64,000 nucleotides of DNA, from positions 186,001 to 250,000 of the forward strand of contig WNYE01000053.1 of NCBI GenBank assembly GCA_021396245.1, given 5' to 3'. Positions 52,682 to 64,000 of this stretch are shown piece by piece; the stretch's first letter is position 1; the number at the start of each line of letters is the position of its first letter. Both the position numbers and the translations under genes were made by a program. Under the pieces are notes generated by a model. It ran no database searches, was not told the DNA's origin, and saw only the letters and a program-made list of their open reading frames with translations. This DNA is from Sporothrix humicola (Eukaryota; Ascomycota; Sordariomycetes; Ophiostomatales; Ophiostomataceae).

Positions 52682-54585
52682 TTTGAGGGTTGTGTGAGAA
52701 GAGAAGTGAAGATAATACTGTTGTCGATATCAAAGTTGTTGAGAAGAGAGTCAAGAGGTTGTAAAGTTATGAAGGTGAGAGGTTGGGTATCAGAGAGGGA
52801 GAAGAGAGAGAGAGTTGAGGAAGAAGAGTTGTAGGAGGAGAGAAGACAGAGAGAGGCAAAGTCAAGGGGGAATATCTGTCGAGAATAAATATCTCAAAGT
52901 TCTGGATGATCTCGAAGTAGGAGCTCTCTTTTGATAATCAGGAGGACCGAAGAAACGGCAAAGAATGGCGACCTCCGCTGAAAAGTCGTTCCACTTGCAA
53001 AGTAAAGAGGGGACAAGCACGATCTAACAAGAGACAGTTTCTTGATGTAACAAGGCGGAAAGAAGAGCGGGAGATGAGGATGGATGGAGAGAGAAAAGAA
53101 TGATGAAAGAGGGAAGGAGGAAGAAGAGAAAGAGTTTGATGAAGAAGAGGGGGAGGAAAGAATGTAACAGATGCCAGCAAATACGTCAAACTAACCAGTA
53201 GAGTAAAAAATAACAATAGAGAGTAAGCTTTTTCTGTGCATTGCTGGAAATTTCCTATTACGGACACGACTAACACAAAAGTCTTTTTCGAGGTTGATTC
53301 TTCATTCTGACGTGGACAAGGGGGGAAGGGGGCGTGTGTGTACAACCCCAAAACGGTCATGGCTGCCGAAAGGACAACATCATGCGGACCAATGCAATAA
53401 CACCAAAAGCACACGCAAAACAAAGGCACAAGGCAAAAAAAAGACCGGCGGGGGCGGCAGGGACGGGAAGGATGGCAAAGACGGCCGAAGCTGGTCAGAG
53501 ATGATCATAGTTGGGGGGTGTATGATTTCATGACCCCAGTTTTTACGTTCTTTCGAACAAGTTGCAGCTGCAGTATTTGATCGCGAGCATTCTCATTTCG
53601 CCCATTTTGACCCAAAGAGAAACCGACGAGGTAACTCTGTGAGAAACGAGGGGAAACAAGACGGGAAAGAAGAAGAGAAGAATGCTAGAAGAAAAAATAG
53701 AAAAGACGTCAAGATGGATAGAGGCAAGGGCAAGATCCACTTGATGATCATCCAAACACTGATCCTCTGGACTAAGCCACGTTTTATTGGAGAATTCCTC
53801 ATTTTCATCTCTTTTTGGTCATGTTCAGCGTAGCTGCGTAGATGTGTGTATTTTTGTGTCCTTATGTTCTTAGGGTGTCTTTTTCACCGTTTATCTTCAT
53901 TCTAAAAGCCCACATTGTAAGAGAAAACGCTAGTGAGTAAAGGGGGCGTGTGTATTATTCTGTATTCGTGTGCAGTTTGTGTGTGTATTACTGGTGATGA
54001 CATGCGTAATGAGTGAGTAGCTGCAGAAGCGATGAGCGGTTGCGGGTGCGGCGGTTTTAACTCGTTTTAACCTGCTTTTTTCCTTTTTTAGTGCATGCTT
54101 TTACGACTGTGATCCACTAGCTTTTTGGCGCTTGGGCATCCTTTGGCGTCACTGGCAGGCAAGGGCCGGAGATTTTGGCTGTATTAGATACTGGAAAAGA
54201 AAGAATCTCCCTCCAGGTCTAGACCTGGTCATTAAAAACAGTAAAAATCCGCGACAGCGGGTCCTCAGGGTCCCTCTCGTGAAAAGGAAAAAAGAATAAG
54301 AGAAAAACGGCAAAGAAAAAAAAGATGAGAAAAACAAAACGCCCACGCCCTCATTGAAACCCCCGTTTTTTGTCCCATTATTAAACTCCATTGTCCGTTC
54401 CGTCCCGTTTTTTGTGCACGTCGTGCCCTTCCTTTTTGTCCTTGTCCCGTGTCTATTGTTGCACCGAAATGAAAGAATAAGAATAGCCCAGAACCCAAAC
54501 ACCGCGCAAAGAAGAAAAAAAGAAAAGGAAAAGGGTGAAAAAGAAAGAAAGAAAAACACTCGTGACCGCCCGCATCGTGACTTTT
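52682..54585. other. 1.9-kb intergenic region
   Basis: Promoter of the inositol oxygenase gene (pyrimidine-rich on the minus strand) and the 3' side of the eight-exon regulator. Purine-rich tracts are frequent (53050-53160, 53640-53700, 54290-54330). No gene seen. Confidence 0.5.
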
Positions 54586-57455
54586 CTAATGATGCGTTGG
54601 GCCGTTCGCTGTGGAGTCCGTGGTCATTTGACTCGACTGCCAGCCCCACGAGCGCATCAGTTGCTGCTGAACGGCCTCCGTTGGGCGGGCATGGTCTCTG
54701 TCTGTACGACGCAGCAGGTCCAGAAGCGCCTCTTGGTCACGCCGCTCATGGAATCGGTCACCGACTGGACGAAAAAGTTAGCTGAAGCTTAAAAAAAAAA
54801 GAGGAAGAAGAAGAAATAATAGTAGGGTGATGCACGTACAGGCTGTAATGGCCATGGATGCGGTGAACATTGCAGGAGGTGTCCACTGGTTGCCGAGACC
54901 GATGCCACAGACTTCGCGCACAAGCTCGCAGACCCGGTCATTAACAAGCCGTGCTGCTTCGACCCGTTGGCGGCCGATGCGTGGGATCCGCGGGTCAAAG
55001 CTGACGAGGAACAGTTCTGCCAGGAGGTGGTGCTGGATGCCCGTGACATGCCAGGTAGAGTGATGCCAGATTTCGGGGAAGGCATCGTCTGGTCCACGCT
55101 CTTTCAAAAAGGTGGGCGTGAACGAAGATGGGAGACGAGCGGACCACTGCTTGTTCCACGCATTCAGCTCGTCCCAGGAGAAGCGGGGCGACAACGAGGG
55201 CGTGTTGTCACCGAAGCAAAAGTTGAGCACATCGACGCAGTGGATAACGGCCCGGTTGGCCCAATCATGATCCGCAGCAGGGCCCAGATTGCGTGCACCA
55301 TCAGCGATGGACGGTACAAGAGGCGCCTTGACGGGCTGCTGGTTCACGGTCGCGGTATAAATTTCCTGCCGCAGCCCGACCCAAAAGGCTGCAGCGCTCA
55401 GAGTATTGGGCACAATCTTGTGGCCATGGCCATGAACGAAGGCGTGGATTCCCAGCAGATATCCTTGGGAGTCGAAGCCCGTATGTTTGACTGATTTGTT
55501 AGCACTGAACAACGTCGCATATGCTGTGGTGGGTAGAAACTTACACTCCATCTCCTCCCACACACGGAGGATGATTGTGGCGGCAAACAAATTCTCGTCT
55601 CCCGCGGTGTCTTCATGGCTCAACATCGGGATAAGAAGATTGAGGCATTCCTGATGATAGTGGTCCGAGGCATAGCGATCAAAGTTGCCCAAATGGGCCA
55701 GGTGCTTGGACGAGAGGGCCAAGATCGCATTCATCAGCACTGTGCAGTTTGCTGCACGCTGAGGCACGATTGTCCCAAACTGATGTGATGGTTCACAAAG
55801 GTCGAGCTACAGTCATGTTAGCTGTGCATTCCAAAGAAAGATACTGCCACCAACACTGTACATACCCAGATGGCTAGCTTCTGAACAAAGTGGCGTAGAA
55901 GAAACGCTTGCCGCCTGTCGTCGAGTGGGAAGATCGACCGGTCGGTGTAGATTCTTGGATGTGCGGCACGGTCTTCAGGGCCCAGCACCAAAGGCGGGTG
56001 GACGGCTGGGGCAAAGTCTTCCTGGACAATGAACCGATCTGTAGGAGACAATGGCGAGTTTTCACTCATTGACCGCTGGTGGTGCTGGTAAGGAGGATGT
56101 GGCAGCGGCCTCTGGCCCTCGAGCCCACCATGGCCATGGCTGCGAGGGCTCTGCGGCGATGGTTGCTGAGTTTGTTGTGAAGCCGCCTCTGCCAACCTCA
56201 ACGACTGCCTGCGCCCACCTGTGTGTACACCTGGAGTCTGAGGTTCTTCTAGCTGTTTGCCCTTTGAGCCGTACTTGCGGACAGGAGGTTTCTGGCCTCC
56301 AGCCCTGGGCAAAGCCGGAGCCTGGGCGGGTGCACCGCTGTTTGACGATGTGGCTATCGGACGCAACGCGTGGCTGCTCGATGCCTCCCCGGTCGATTCC
56401 GGGCTGCGTTGCTCAGTCTGCGGAGTGGGATTCTGTGGAGCAGGCTGGGCCGGCCGAGCAGCGGACGATGCATCGACATCGCCATTGTAGTAGTTATCTT
56501 CGTCGCTGTAGAACTCGGCGTCCCCGGTAACACCATCTCTGACAAACTCGACTGTGTGATGGGTGGAAAAGGATTGTTAGTTTCTCCGTATCATTCATGG
56601 ATCCAATTGGGAAGCTTGGACGAATGGATTTACTCACGTCGTCGCGGGATTTTAACCCATTGTTGTCTGCGTTTGAATGGGCCTGTTTGGGGCAAGCATC
56701 AGTATCAGCCTCGTGAAGCGAAGTAGAAAGCTTGGCGAAAATAAATGATAAAAGGTGCGTACCTGACTTAACACGGAACTTGAACCCGCGTGTGCACTGT
56801 TTGTGTGTTGACACACAACGGCCACATGCCGGAAGGACTCGATCACCTTTGTGGACTTGTTAGTGATTGAGGCCCCTTGTCTGGACTTCGGTGAATCTGG
56901 AGATATTGGGTTGAAAGAGGAAGGGAATTCCGTGCGGGGAGGAGCATCAGGTTCAAAAGAAGCCAGGCTAGCGTAGTTGGAGATGTTTTGGTAGTGTGGG
57001 GAGTAGGACGGGAAATGGGAGAGAGGTTGAGGGAGGATGAGGGGGAAAAGATAGTCAGGCACCGTTGCCGTTTCGTTTCTCAATCTGAGGCGGGGCAGGT
57101 TTGGAGGCAAGGAATGTTTTTTTCTCGTCCTTCTCGTTGGTCTCGGCATCAATAACCTCGCAAGGCGGCTTGGGAACCGAGAGAAACGGGCAGAGGGAGA
57201 TGAAAGTTGTGGAGAGAGTGTGTTTTCTTACATCCGAGGTGCTGGTCGCGGCAAGCTTGGCTGTCGAGGTCAGAGAGTTAGCATCATGTGTCGAGATGGA
57301 GACGATAATGACGGGTAAACATATAAGACAGGGAATCGAAGTGAAACATGAATCAAAGAAGGAAGTGACATGGTGCTGAACGAGATCTCAAGGAACACTT
57401 ACCATCCAAACGGCGCTAATAGAGGCTCGACCAGCTGAATTGAAGCTGGAGGCAT
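54586..57455 (-). CDS. Zn2Cys6 transcription factor (ARCA-like), eight exons
   Basis: Proposed CDS is complement(join(54586..54764,54840..55490,55545..55806,55866..56551,56638..56682,56763..56846,57232..57260,57403..57455)), 662 aa. All seven introns have GT..AG ends and the frame closes. The zinc cluster CQACRDQHLGC plus CGRCVSTHKQC (C-x2-C-x6-C-x6-C-x2-C-x6-C, residues 18-45) is built from three exons. RGFKFRVK and QQWVKIPRR follow, as in ARCA-type regulators (WVK motif), then EFYSDEDNYYNG and a Gln/Pro/Ser-rich linker. The Fungal_trans_2-type domain starts near residue 255: LRHFVQKLAIWLDLCEPSHQ, LMNAILALSSKHLA, GFDSQGYLLGIHAF, and ends with FGDRFHERRDQEALLDLL and QLMRSWGW. It is a nuclear DNA-binding regulator with unknown targets. 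The exact ATG and the 385-base second intron are the least certain parts. Confidence 0.75.
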
Positions 57456-60400
57456 CGCTCGTGCGTGAGGGAATCTGCGAGATGTGTGAGACAGATAGAC
57501 GAGATTGAGGCTGGGAAGTTGCAAGAAAGGAAATAAAGAGAGAGAGAGATGACGCTGGCGAGAGCCAGAAAGGTCGAAAAACGCCGATGGGAGAGGGAGG
57601 GGGGATGAACGCCTATTAAAATGGGAAAAAATTCGCGAACGAATGCCTGGGCTCTAGCTCTAGACGCGCGGGACGTTGGGCCTTGTCTTGGGGCTAACGA
57701 ACCGCTAAAAAACGCGGCAGCTCACTCCCTGGGTCAAAATAGCACGAAATGGAGCAGGGGTGGGTGTTGGAGAAGCTATGATGTTGATGCGGAGAAGAAA
57801 CAAAGAGTGGAAGACAGTACACAGGATGTGTACAAAGATGGAAAAGAGAATACGCAGAAGAGACGAGAGAGATTAGAGACAGTCGAGGTGGAAGATTAAA
57901 GGGAAGAGTGCGAGATCTAGTGGACCAAACGCGAATTTATAGAGGGAAACGGACGGGGGACAACGAGAAAACAACGAGGTCAAAGACGAGAGTACCGTAT
58001 CACTGTTGTGACGATGAATGGCAGCGCTCGTCAGTGACGAGACAATGACAAAGAAGATGACAAGGGAAATGACAGCGTTGCTCGCGATACAGAAGAGATG
58101 GAGATAAGGATGACGGCAGCCGAGTCAAAGGTCGACAAGCGGAGACTCTGACGCGGTGCTAGTTGAGATGGAGATAGTGATGGAGAAGCAAAAGAACAAG
58201 GGGAATAGAAAGAAAAGAAAACGAACAAGATGCTGGTACAAACACAACAGCTCCGATTGGCTGTCTGGGCGGGCACGACGAAAATAAAAGAAACCGGGGA
58301 AATCTGGGGAACGATGAAGGGCAAAAAAAAGGGGTTTGTGAAATGGTGGGAGGAACAGGAAGGGAATGAGGAGATGGAGACAAGACAAAAATGACAAAAT
58401 CAGAGGGGACAAAAAAGAATCTCTGGGAGCTTGTGTGGGTGGAGTCGTGCCTGATGCATGGTGGGGGTACTCGATATAGGTGCTCTTTCCTCGTTGAACT
58501 TCAGTCAAGGCCTGGACACGACTTGGCCATGACCTAGGCCTTGGGAACGTTGTCACGAAGCACGAAAAAGAGGGGGGAAATGCAAAACAGATGTGCAGAT
58601 GGCGTGCAGATCTGGAACAAAAATGGAAGTGACGAACTACTGGGACTGGTCGTGGCTGCCTTGTGAAGACAAACTCATCTGGCGAGGAAGGAGCTACTAA
58701 TCGGGGTACTTGTCGTGGAGTACATGCGAGGAAGGAGCAGGTGAGCTCCAAGACCATCACGTTCCAGGATATGATCACGGCGGACGGTGTGCTGGCCGTG
58801 TTCTTAGTATTGCTAGCATAGCGTCAGCGTCCCATCTTAGTGACATTCATGATGAAACTCGTGAGATTACGAATGCCGCGGAAATGATACAGTGCGGGCT
58901 CTCAGTTGAGAGACAGGATACAATCAACGACGGCCCAAGAGGAGTGGGACTGTTTGGCTCCTGCTTTCACCAGGAGTGATATCGCAGGAAGGAGCGACCT
59001 GACGTTGGAATCGATAAAGCACACATGTTGGAAGTATCCTAGTGTACTCGCCCGTTCTTGCCAGTAGCTGGCAGTTGTGCCTTCCTTTGCTCCTGCTCCC
59101 TGGGCCCTTTCCTCAATCTGCTCATGCCCTCCTGCCTCCCGCATTTCCGCATGAGAGGCAATAGGTTTCGTGGGAAGCAAAGAGGGCAGGTGGGCAAGGG
59201 GCTGAACGAGCAGAGTAAAAGTACATTCCAATTTCCCCAGATAAGACGCACGCCTAGAAAGGCAACAACTGTGGGTAAGGCTCGCCGAAAATCACCAATA
59301 TCTGTCTCGGTGTGATGCCTATCAGCGACGGCACGGACATAGGGGACAGCCTCGACAGCCATTGCATTGGTGGATATTCTCTGGCATTTCGCTTTCACTG
59401 CAGCCATGACGTCTGTTCTTCTACTTTTCGCTTTGCTGTGATACATCGAGCCCCTTGCTGCAATCGCGATGATCATTTCAAGCCACGCGACATTGGCGTG
59501 GCCTCGACGCGATAAGTCCCTTTTGCTGCCTCGAGATATTCTGCTAACAATTTTGCTTTGCTTCTTTTGCAGCTGTCGATTGCCCCTCCATTCCACGCCG
59601 CATCCATTGGGTCACAGCCGAGACGTCGCACGCAAATGCCTCCTCGACTTCCCCTCCTTGCCATCGTGGTCACCCTTTTCCTCATCCTCCTCGTCGACCG
59701 AGCCATCCTTATCCGTTTGCCCACCGCCAGATAGCAACTCATGCCAATACCACCAGCCGGCAATCGATAAAAAACCTTCTTTTCAAGTGCTTGCCCCGTC
59801 GCGCGGTTTGCGCCTGGTCCTTTGGCTTCGGCCAATCACGGCGATGCAAAAACTCAAAATGCGTCGGTGGCGGGACTACGATGGAGAGGGGATAGTGCAC
59901 GGAGTAGGCTCGGGCATTCCCCCCTGCTGGATCTTGGATCCGGCTTTGTCTTATCCCTGGGCGAGCCTCCAATATCGCTGAAATAAAGAGCGGACACGGA
60001 GGCTCTTACTTTTTTCGCAACTAGTCCCGCCTATAGAAAACGGAGGGCTTCTCAGAAGCCCTGAGCGAACCCACAGTTTCCCTTCCATACTGAGTAGTCC
60101 ACCTTCCATTATCGGTAGTTTGCTTGGCATTCGCGGTACCTTGGCCTGCTTGGCGATGTACTCTGCATCTGACGTTTGCCGGGATTTACGTGCGTTTACG
60201 GACGTGACGTGACTTGTTTTTGAGTCTGCTGTGACCGTTCTGTTTCCCATCCCACCGTCTTTTTAGACTTTTGGTGGCCCTCAAGTCCTTTCGGTTTCCC
60301 TTTCTGTGCCTTCCAACGCCACTGGCTTTCTTCTTATTTCTCAGGAACGGATAACCACGAGAAAGAAAAACTGGAGACGCAATTCAAAATACGGAAAAAA

Positions 60401-61332
60401 TGGACAAGAAAAAAATTCGAGGGAAATAACGAGCTTGATAGACAGAAAAGAAAAGACGAGAAAAGGTGGGACGATATCGCACACCCCCTCGACCCTCCTT
60501 GACCCCCTTTTGTCGTCGACGAGGCTTTTCTCGCGAGTTTTCACCTTTTTCAAACATCTCCATCTCGAACGTCTTTGCCATCCCCCAGATCAAGGCACTC
60601 GCCATCTTTGCCCTTTCTCGTCGTCCACCCTCTGCCCTTCCCCAGTCTTTGATTCTCACACGCCCTCCCCCCTCGTCTGCTTTCCCCGGCCTCCTTCTTG
60701 TCTAGTCTTGGTGCTTCTCCTCGTTCTTGGCTGCTTCTCCGCATTGTCACATTTTGAGTTGGCCTGCAGGGCGTCATCCATCATCGAGAAAAGAGGCGGG
60801 CAAGACAGAAAGCGGGAGAAGAAGTGAAAGGGTTGCACTGGACGCGAAAGGACACAACCCCAGGATCCAAGTCACAAGTCACAAGGACAGAACGGCGATC
60901 GTCACTTTGTGTCCCAAAACTGACGTCTGCATTCTTCGTACTGGGGAAACCACCACGAGTTTGAGGGTGCTACAAAGTGCGGAGTAATCAAGTCAACGGC
61001 GTGTTTTCTGTGTTTCTCTGTTACAAAATACTTGTACACAGTCCGGCACACTTAGTTTTTTTACTGTTATTTTATTTGCCCTTCTCTTTCCCCTTGTCTC
61101 GGCTACGGCTTGTTTCTTCGGTTTACGGTCACACGCTTGACATTGGACGTCGGTGATCACTGATATTTAAGCTTATCAGTGCCCACGTCTTGTTTCCCCT
61201 TTTTTTGGTCGTGATCTTCTCGACGACCTCTCGCCCAACCAACACTCTCCAGTTGGTGCGACCAAGATCAGATCTTTCCAATTCTCTTCCCAAACTATCC
61301 TCCCACACTCTACACCCTCTCTTCCACCCAAC
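57456..61332. other. 3.9-kb divergent intergenic region
   Basis: Upstream DNA of both the eight-exon regulator (minus) and the maltose-type permease (plus). No gene recognised; the two longest frames lack an ATG-started domain. Words of the form GGAAGGAGC occur at 58684, 58732 and 58986. The permease leader (61240-61332) is CT-rich and ends CACCCAACATG. Confidence 0.5.
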
Positions 61333-63090
61333 ATGTCACACATTTCGGAAACGGGCGCGCCGCCCGCCGCCGAGCCCACCAAGGAGGACATCACGGCCAT
61401 TGATGCCGTCGCGCAAGACGACCAGGACATGGCCGACGCCAAGGCGGCCAACACGGTCGTCAGCTTTGCCAAGTCGGCGGCCGAGAAGGAGCACAAGATG
61501 ACGCTGCTCGAGGGCATCCGGCTGTACCCCAAGGCGATCGCGTGGAGCATGCTGATCAGCACGTGCATTGTCATGGAGGGCTACGACGTGTGCCTGATCA
61601 ACAACTTTTACGCGTTCGACCAGTTCAACCGCAAATACGGCACCCAGCTGCCCAGCGGCGAGTACCAGGTGTCGGCGGCGTGGCAGAGCGGCCTGAGCAA
61701 CGGCGCCAACTGCGGCGAGCTGATCGGTCTGCTGCTCAACGGCTGGATCTCAGAGCGATTCGGCTACCGGTACACGGTCATTGGCTGCCTGATTCTGGTG
61801 ACGGCCTGGATCTCCATCTTCTTCACGGCCCAGAACACGGCGACGCTGCTTGTGGCCGAGATCCTGTGCGGCATCCCCTGGGGCGTGTTCCAGACGCTCA
61901 CCATCACCTATGCCTCAGAAGTGTGCCCCGTCGCTCTGCGCGGTCATCTGACGACCTATGTCAATGCCTGCTGGGGCATTGGCCAGCTGATTGGCATTGG
62001 CGTCATTATGGGCATGCTCGACCGCACCGACCAGTGGGCGTACCGCATCCCGTACGCGCTGCAGTGGATGTGGCCGGTCCCGCTGATGATTGGCATCTGG
62101 TTTGCGCCCGAGTCGCCCTGGTGGCTCGTCCGCCGCGGCCGCATCGACGACGCCAAGAAGGCGCTGCTGCGTCTGACCAGCAAGAAGATCCGCGAGGGCG
62201 GCGATCCCAACGACCCCAACGCGGACCACTTTGACCCCGACGCCACGATTGCCATGATGGTCCACACGACGGCCCTCGAGGCCAATGCCACAAAGGGCGC
62301 CAGCTACCTCGACTGCTTCCGCGGCCACGACTTGCGGCGCACCGAGATTGTCTGCATGGTGTGGGCGATCCAGAACCTTAGCGGCAACTCGTTCAGCAAC
62401 TACTCGACCTATTTCTTGGAGCAGGCCGGCCTGTCGTCGCACAAGGCCTATGGCTTCGCGCTCGGCCAATACGCGTTCAACATTGTCGGTGTCGTCGGCG
62501 CGTGGTTCCTCATGTCGTGGGGCATCGGCCGTCGCTCGCTGTATCTGTATGGTCTCTGTGGTCTGTTCAGCATGCTCTTCATCATGGGCTTCCTCGGCCT
62601 CGTTCCCGAATCCCACCGCGACCAGGGCTCCATTGCCACCGGCAGTATCATGCTTGGCTGGGCTCTGTGCTACCAGCTGACCGTCGGCACCGTGTGCTAT
62701 TCGCTGGTCGCCGAGATCTCGACGCGTCGCCTCCAGATCAAGACGGTCGTGCTCGGCCGCGTCCTGTACATTATCGTCGGCATCATCTGCTCCGTTTTGA
62801 CGCCGTACATGCTCAACCCGGGCGCCTGGAACTGGCAGAACTATGCCGGCTTCTTCTGGGCGGGCATCTGCTTCCTGTGCATCATCTACACGTACTTCCG
62901 CGTGCCCGAGCCGACGGGCCGCTCGTTTGCCGAGCTCGACGTGCTCTTCGAGCAGGGTGTTAGCGCCCGCAAGTTCGCGACCACCGAGGTCGACGTCTTC
63001 TCGCGCAGCATGAATGTCCATGTGCTCCGCAACTACAAGGAGCAGGCAGGCGCGGACCACATTGAGCGGCGGTCCGCTGGTGAGGTGTAA
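61333..63090 (+). CDS. MFS alpha-glucoside (maltose-type) permease
   Basis: A 585-aa single-exon ORF of the sugar-porter family. It has a hydrophilic N-terminus of about 65 residues, then 12 predicted helices. Features typical of the fungal MAL/AGT group are seen: GLSNGANCGELIGLLLNGW, SERFGYR, EVCPVALRGHLTTYVN, APESPWWLVRRGR, and the end segment EPTGRSFAELDVLFEQGV followed by SARKFATTEVD. Such proteins are plasma-membrane proton symporters for maltose, trehalose or other alpha-glucosides. No alpha-glucosidase lies nearby, so the substrate is inferred from family only. GC-ending codons dominate, and the leader is pyrimidine-rich. Confidence 0.93.
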   Translation: MSHISETGAPPAAEPTKEDITAIDAVAQDDQDMADAKAANTVVSFAKSAAEKEHKMTLLEGIRLYPKAIAWSMLISTCIVMEGYDVCLINNFYAFDQFNRKYGTQLPSGEYQVSAAWQSGLSNGANCGELIGLLLNGWISERFGYRYTVIGCLILVTAWISIFFTAQNTATLLVAEILCGIPWGVFQTLTITYASEVCPVALRGHLTTYVNACWGIGQLIGIGVIMGMLDRTDQWAYRIPYALQWMWPVPLMIGIWFAPESPWWLVRRGRIDDAKKALLRLTSKKIREGGDPNDPNADHFDPDATIAMMVHTTALEANATKGASYLDCFRGHDLRRTEIVCMVWAIQNLSGNSFSNYSTYFLEQAGLSSHKAYGFALGQYAFNIVGVVGAWFLMSWGIGRRSLYLYGLCGLFSMLFIMGFLGLVPESHRDQGSIATGSIMLGWALCYQLTVGTVCYSLVAEISTRRLQIKTVVLGRVLYIIVGIICSVLTPYMLNPGAWNWQNYAGFFWAGICFLCIIYTYFRVPEPTGRSFAELDVLFEQGVSARKFATTEVDVFSRSMNVHVLRNYKEQAGADHIERRSAGEV

Positions 63091-63478
63091 GGAAGAAAGA
63101 GGAAGGTGGCTTGCTGCAGTTTTTGGATAGTAAAGTATCATTTGGAAAGAGCCGTGGAGTACTCGACACACTGAATGGAAGGAGCGATGGCGGAACCTGC
63201 CTGCGAGGAAGGTGCTAGCCTTCGACTGCCTTCCATACCCCACCACAGCGAGGAAAGAGCAAATGGATTGATACTAGAGTAGAAGGAAAGAGTCGAGGAC
63301 TGTCGAGGAAGGAGCGATTGGAGTGGATTTAGGGTGTAAGTCACAGTTCCTATACTGTACGACTACAGCCCATTATTGCCTGTACATACCCCATCTAATA
63401 ATGCACACGAATATACGACACCATCAATGCTGGTCCAACGCAACGCTATGCGACTTGAACAATAATGAGACATGCCAA
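63091..63478. other. 3' region of the permease gene with GGAAGGAGC words
   Basis: No gene. Purine-rich words related to GAGGAAGGAGC recur at about 63174, 63210, 63250 and 63303, similar to words at 58.7-59.0 kb. Confidence 0.45.
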
Positions 63479-63735
63479 TCAATCTAACAGGTAATACAAC
63501 AGGCCTCGGGAAAACTGTAGAGGATCGATGCCGCCATCATCGACAAAACGGCCTGCATCTGCTTTCGCGATGATCAAGACTTTGCCCAGTCCTCGCAGCG
63601 ACTTCGACTTGCTTGCACTGCCAATGGCCACAGTGAGCACAGTATCTATTGTGCTCCCAGCCAACAGTCGCCCAGCGCGTCCCATCAATGCAAACAAAAC
63701 TGTCGCTCCACGAGGCTTTCCTTCCTTCTCGGGCA
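63479..63735 (-). CDS. Possible small protein, 85 aa
   Basis: An ATG at 63735, in the context CACAACAATGCC, opens an 85-aa frame (a GTG further upstream is unlikely in a eukaryote). The sequence has a moderately hydrophobic middle (LLAGSTIDTVLTVAIG) between basic segments and an acidic VDDGGIDPL near the end. No family recognised. A TATATATA box lies about 160 bases upstream. Evidence is weak, since the frame is short. Confidence 0.3.
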
Positions 63736-63895
63736 TTGTTGTGACTTTTGCCACCTTGCCCTCGTCTATTTGTTTTTATTTCCTCTTACCATTGTTTTGG
63801 CTTCTTCTCTCTTCCTTTCTTCCTTTCTTCTCTTTTTCCTCGTCATTTTTCCAATTTACGAACTTCTCCCATCCTCACCGAGGCGTTTTGCCTCG

Positions 63896-63903
63896 TATAT
63901 ATA
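63896..63903. promoter_or_regulatory. TATA box at right edge
   Basis: TATATATA is palindromic. Rightward it is followed by a C/A/T-rich leader-like stretch to the window end, suggesting a plus-strand gene beyond 64000. Leftward it sits about 160 bases before the possible 85-aa ORF. Confidence 0.4.
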
Positions 63904-63940
63904 CCTGGCCCCGGCCCGCCTTTGCATCATCATCATCTTT

Positions 63941-64000
63941 ATCATCATTCCTGCAACATTCTTTTCCATCATTATCATCATCATTCCCACAACATTCTTT
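63941..64000 (+). repeat. Imperfect direct repeat in leader-like DNA
   Basis: ATCATCATTCCTGCAACATT at 63941 and ATCATCATTCCCACAACATT at 63977 are near-identical. Both are within CAT-rich DNA and may lie in the 5' UTR of a gene outside the window. Confidence 0.6.

Noticed and set aside
56764..56800. tRNA B-box-like GGGTTCAAGTTCC on the minus strand
   Set aside because: It lies inside the zinc-cluster exon, where the reading frame explains it (RGFKFR).
58125..58778. 217-aa minus-strand frame
   Set aside because: Phe/Ser/Leu/Pro-rich translation of a polypyrimidine region; no domain or splice-supported extension.
59039..59596. 185-aa minus-strand frame
   Set aside because: No recognisable domain, irregular composition and unlike the GC-rich codon use of real genes here.
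61915..63246. 443-aa open frame antisense to the maltose-type permease
   Set aside because: Same cause: complementary strand of a GC-rich gene; no domain, and the plus strand has clear transporter motifs.

Overview
The window is nuclear DNA of a filamentous ascomycete (Pezizomycotina, most likely Sordariomycetes; the class is an inference). The evidence is split genes with short GT..AG introns (about 50-185 bp, one of 385 bp), two Zn2Cys6 regulators, a P450, sugar porters of fungal type, a myo-inositol oxygenase and an RfeG-like protein. Genes are GC-rich and widely spaced, 17 in 64 kb, separated by gaps of up to 4.4 kb that hold microsatellites and low-complexity DNA. I see no bacterial, phage, CRISPR, rRNA, tRNA or intact transposon feature.

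Layout. 0.75-2.5 kb (-): RfeG-like protein in four exons. 6.2-8.9 kb (-): DNA polymerase eta with an unusual duplicated PIP/UBZ tail. 9.6-12.4 kb (-): 947-aa Zn2Cys6 regulator. 14.9-16.5 kb (+) and 17.0-18.6 kb (-): a convergent pair, MFS exporter and cytochrome P450. 23.0-24.2 kb (+): cysteine-rich single-pass surface protein. 24.8-27.1 kb (-): hexose-transporter-like protein with an extremely histidine-rich tail. 28.7-29.0 kb (-): 80-aa unknown. 30.5-31.3 kb (-): 294-aa secreted unknown. 33.7-34.6 kb (+): short-chain dehydrogenase. 35.0-36.0 kb (-): zinc alcohol dehydrogenase. 39.2-40.7 kb (+): aldehyde dehydrogenase. 45.1-47.0 kb (+): Baeyer-Villiger monooxygenase. 49.0-51.1 kb (+): coiled-coil protein of unknown role. 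51.7-52.7 kb (-): myo-inositol oxygenase. 54.6-57.5 kb (-): an eight-exon Zn2Cys6 regulator, reconstructed here exon by exon. 61.3-63.1 kb (+): alpha-glucoside/maltose-type permease. The right edge carries a possible 85-aa ORF and a TATA box that may serve a gene outside the window.

Working together. Between 33 and 47 kb four oxidoreductases (SDR, Zn-ADH, ALDH, BVMO) could in principle form an alcohol to ketone to ester/lactone to acid route, but no esterase is present and the genes are far apart, so this is only a hypothesis. The regulator, exporter and P450 at 9.6-18.6 kb resemble a small efflux/detoxification or orphan secondary-metabolism group without a backbone enzyme. Two sugar porters and the inositol oxygenase give the right half a carbon-uptake and catabolism flavour.

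Exon joins were worked out by hand from splice signals, reading-frame continuity and family motifs. Starts and small exons should be treated as predictions.
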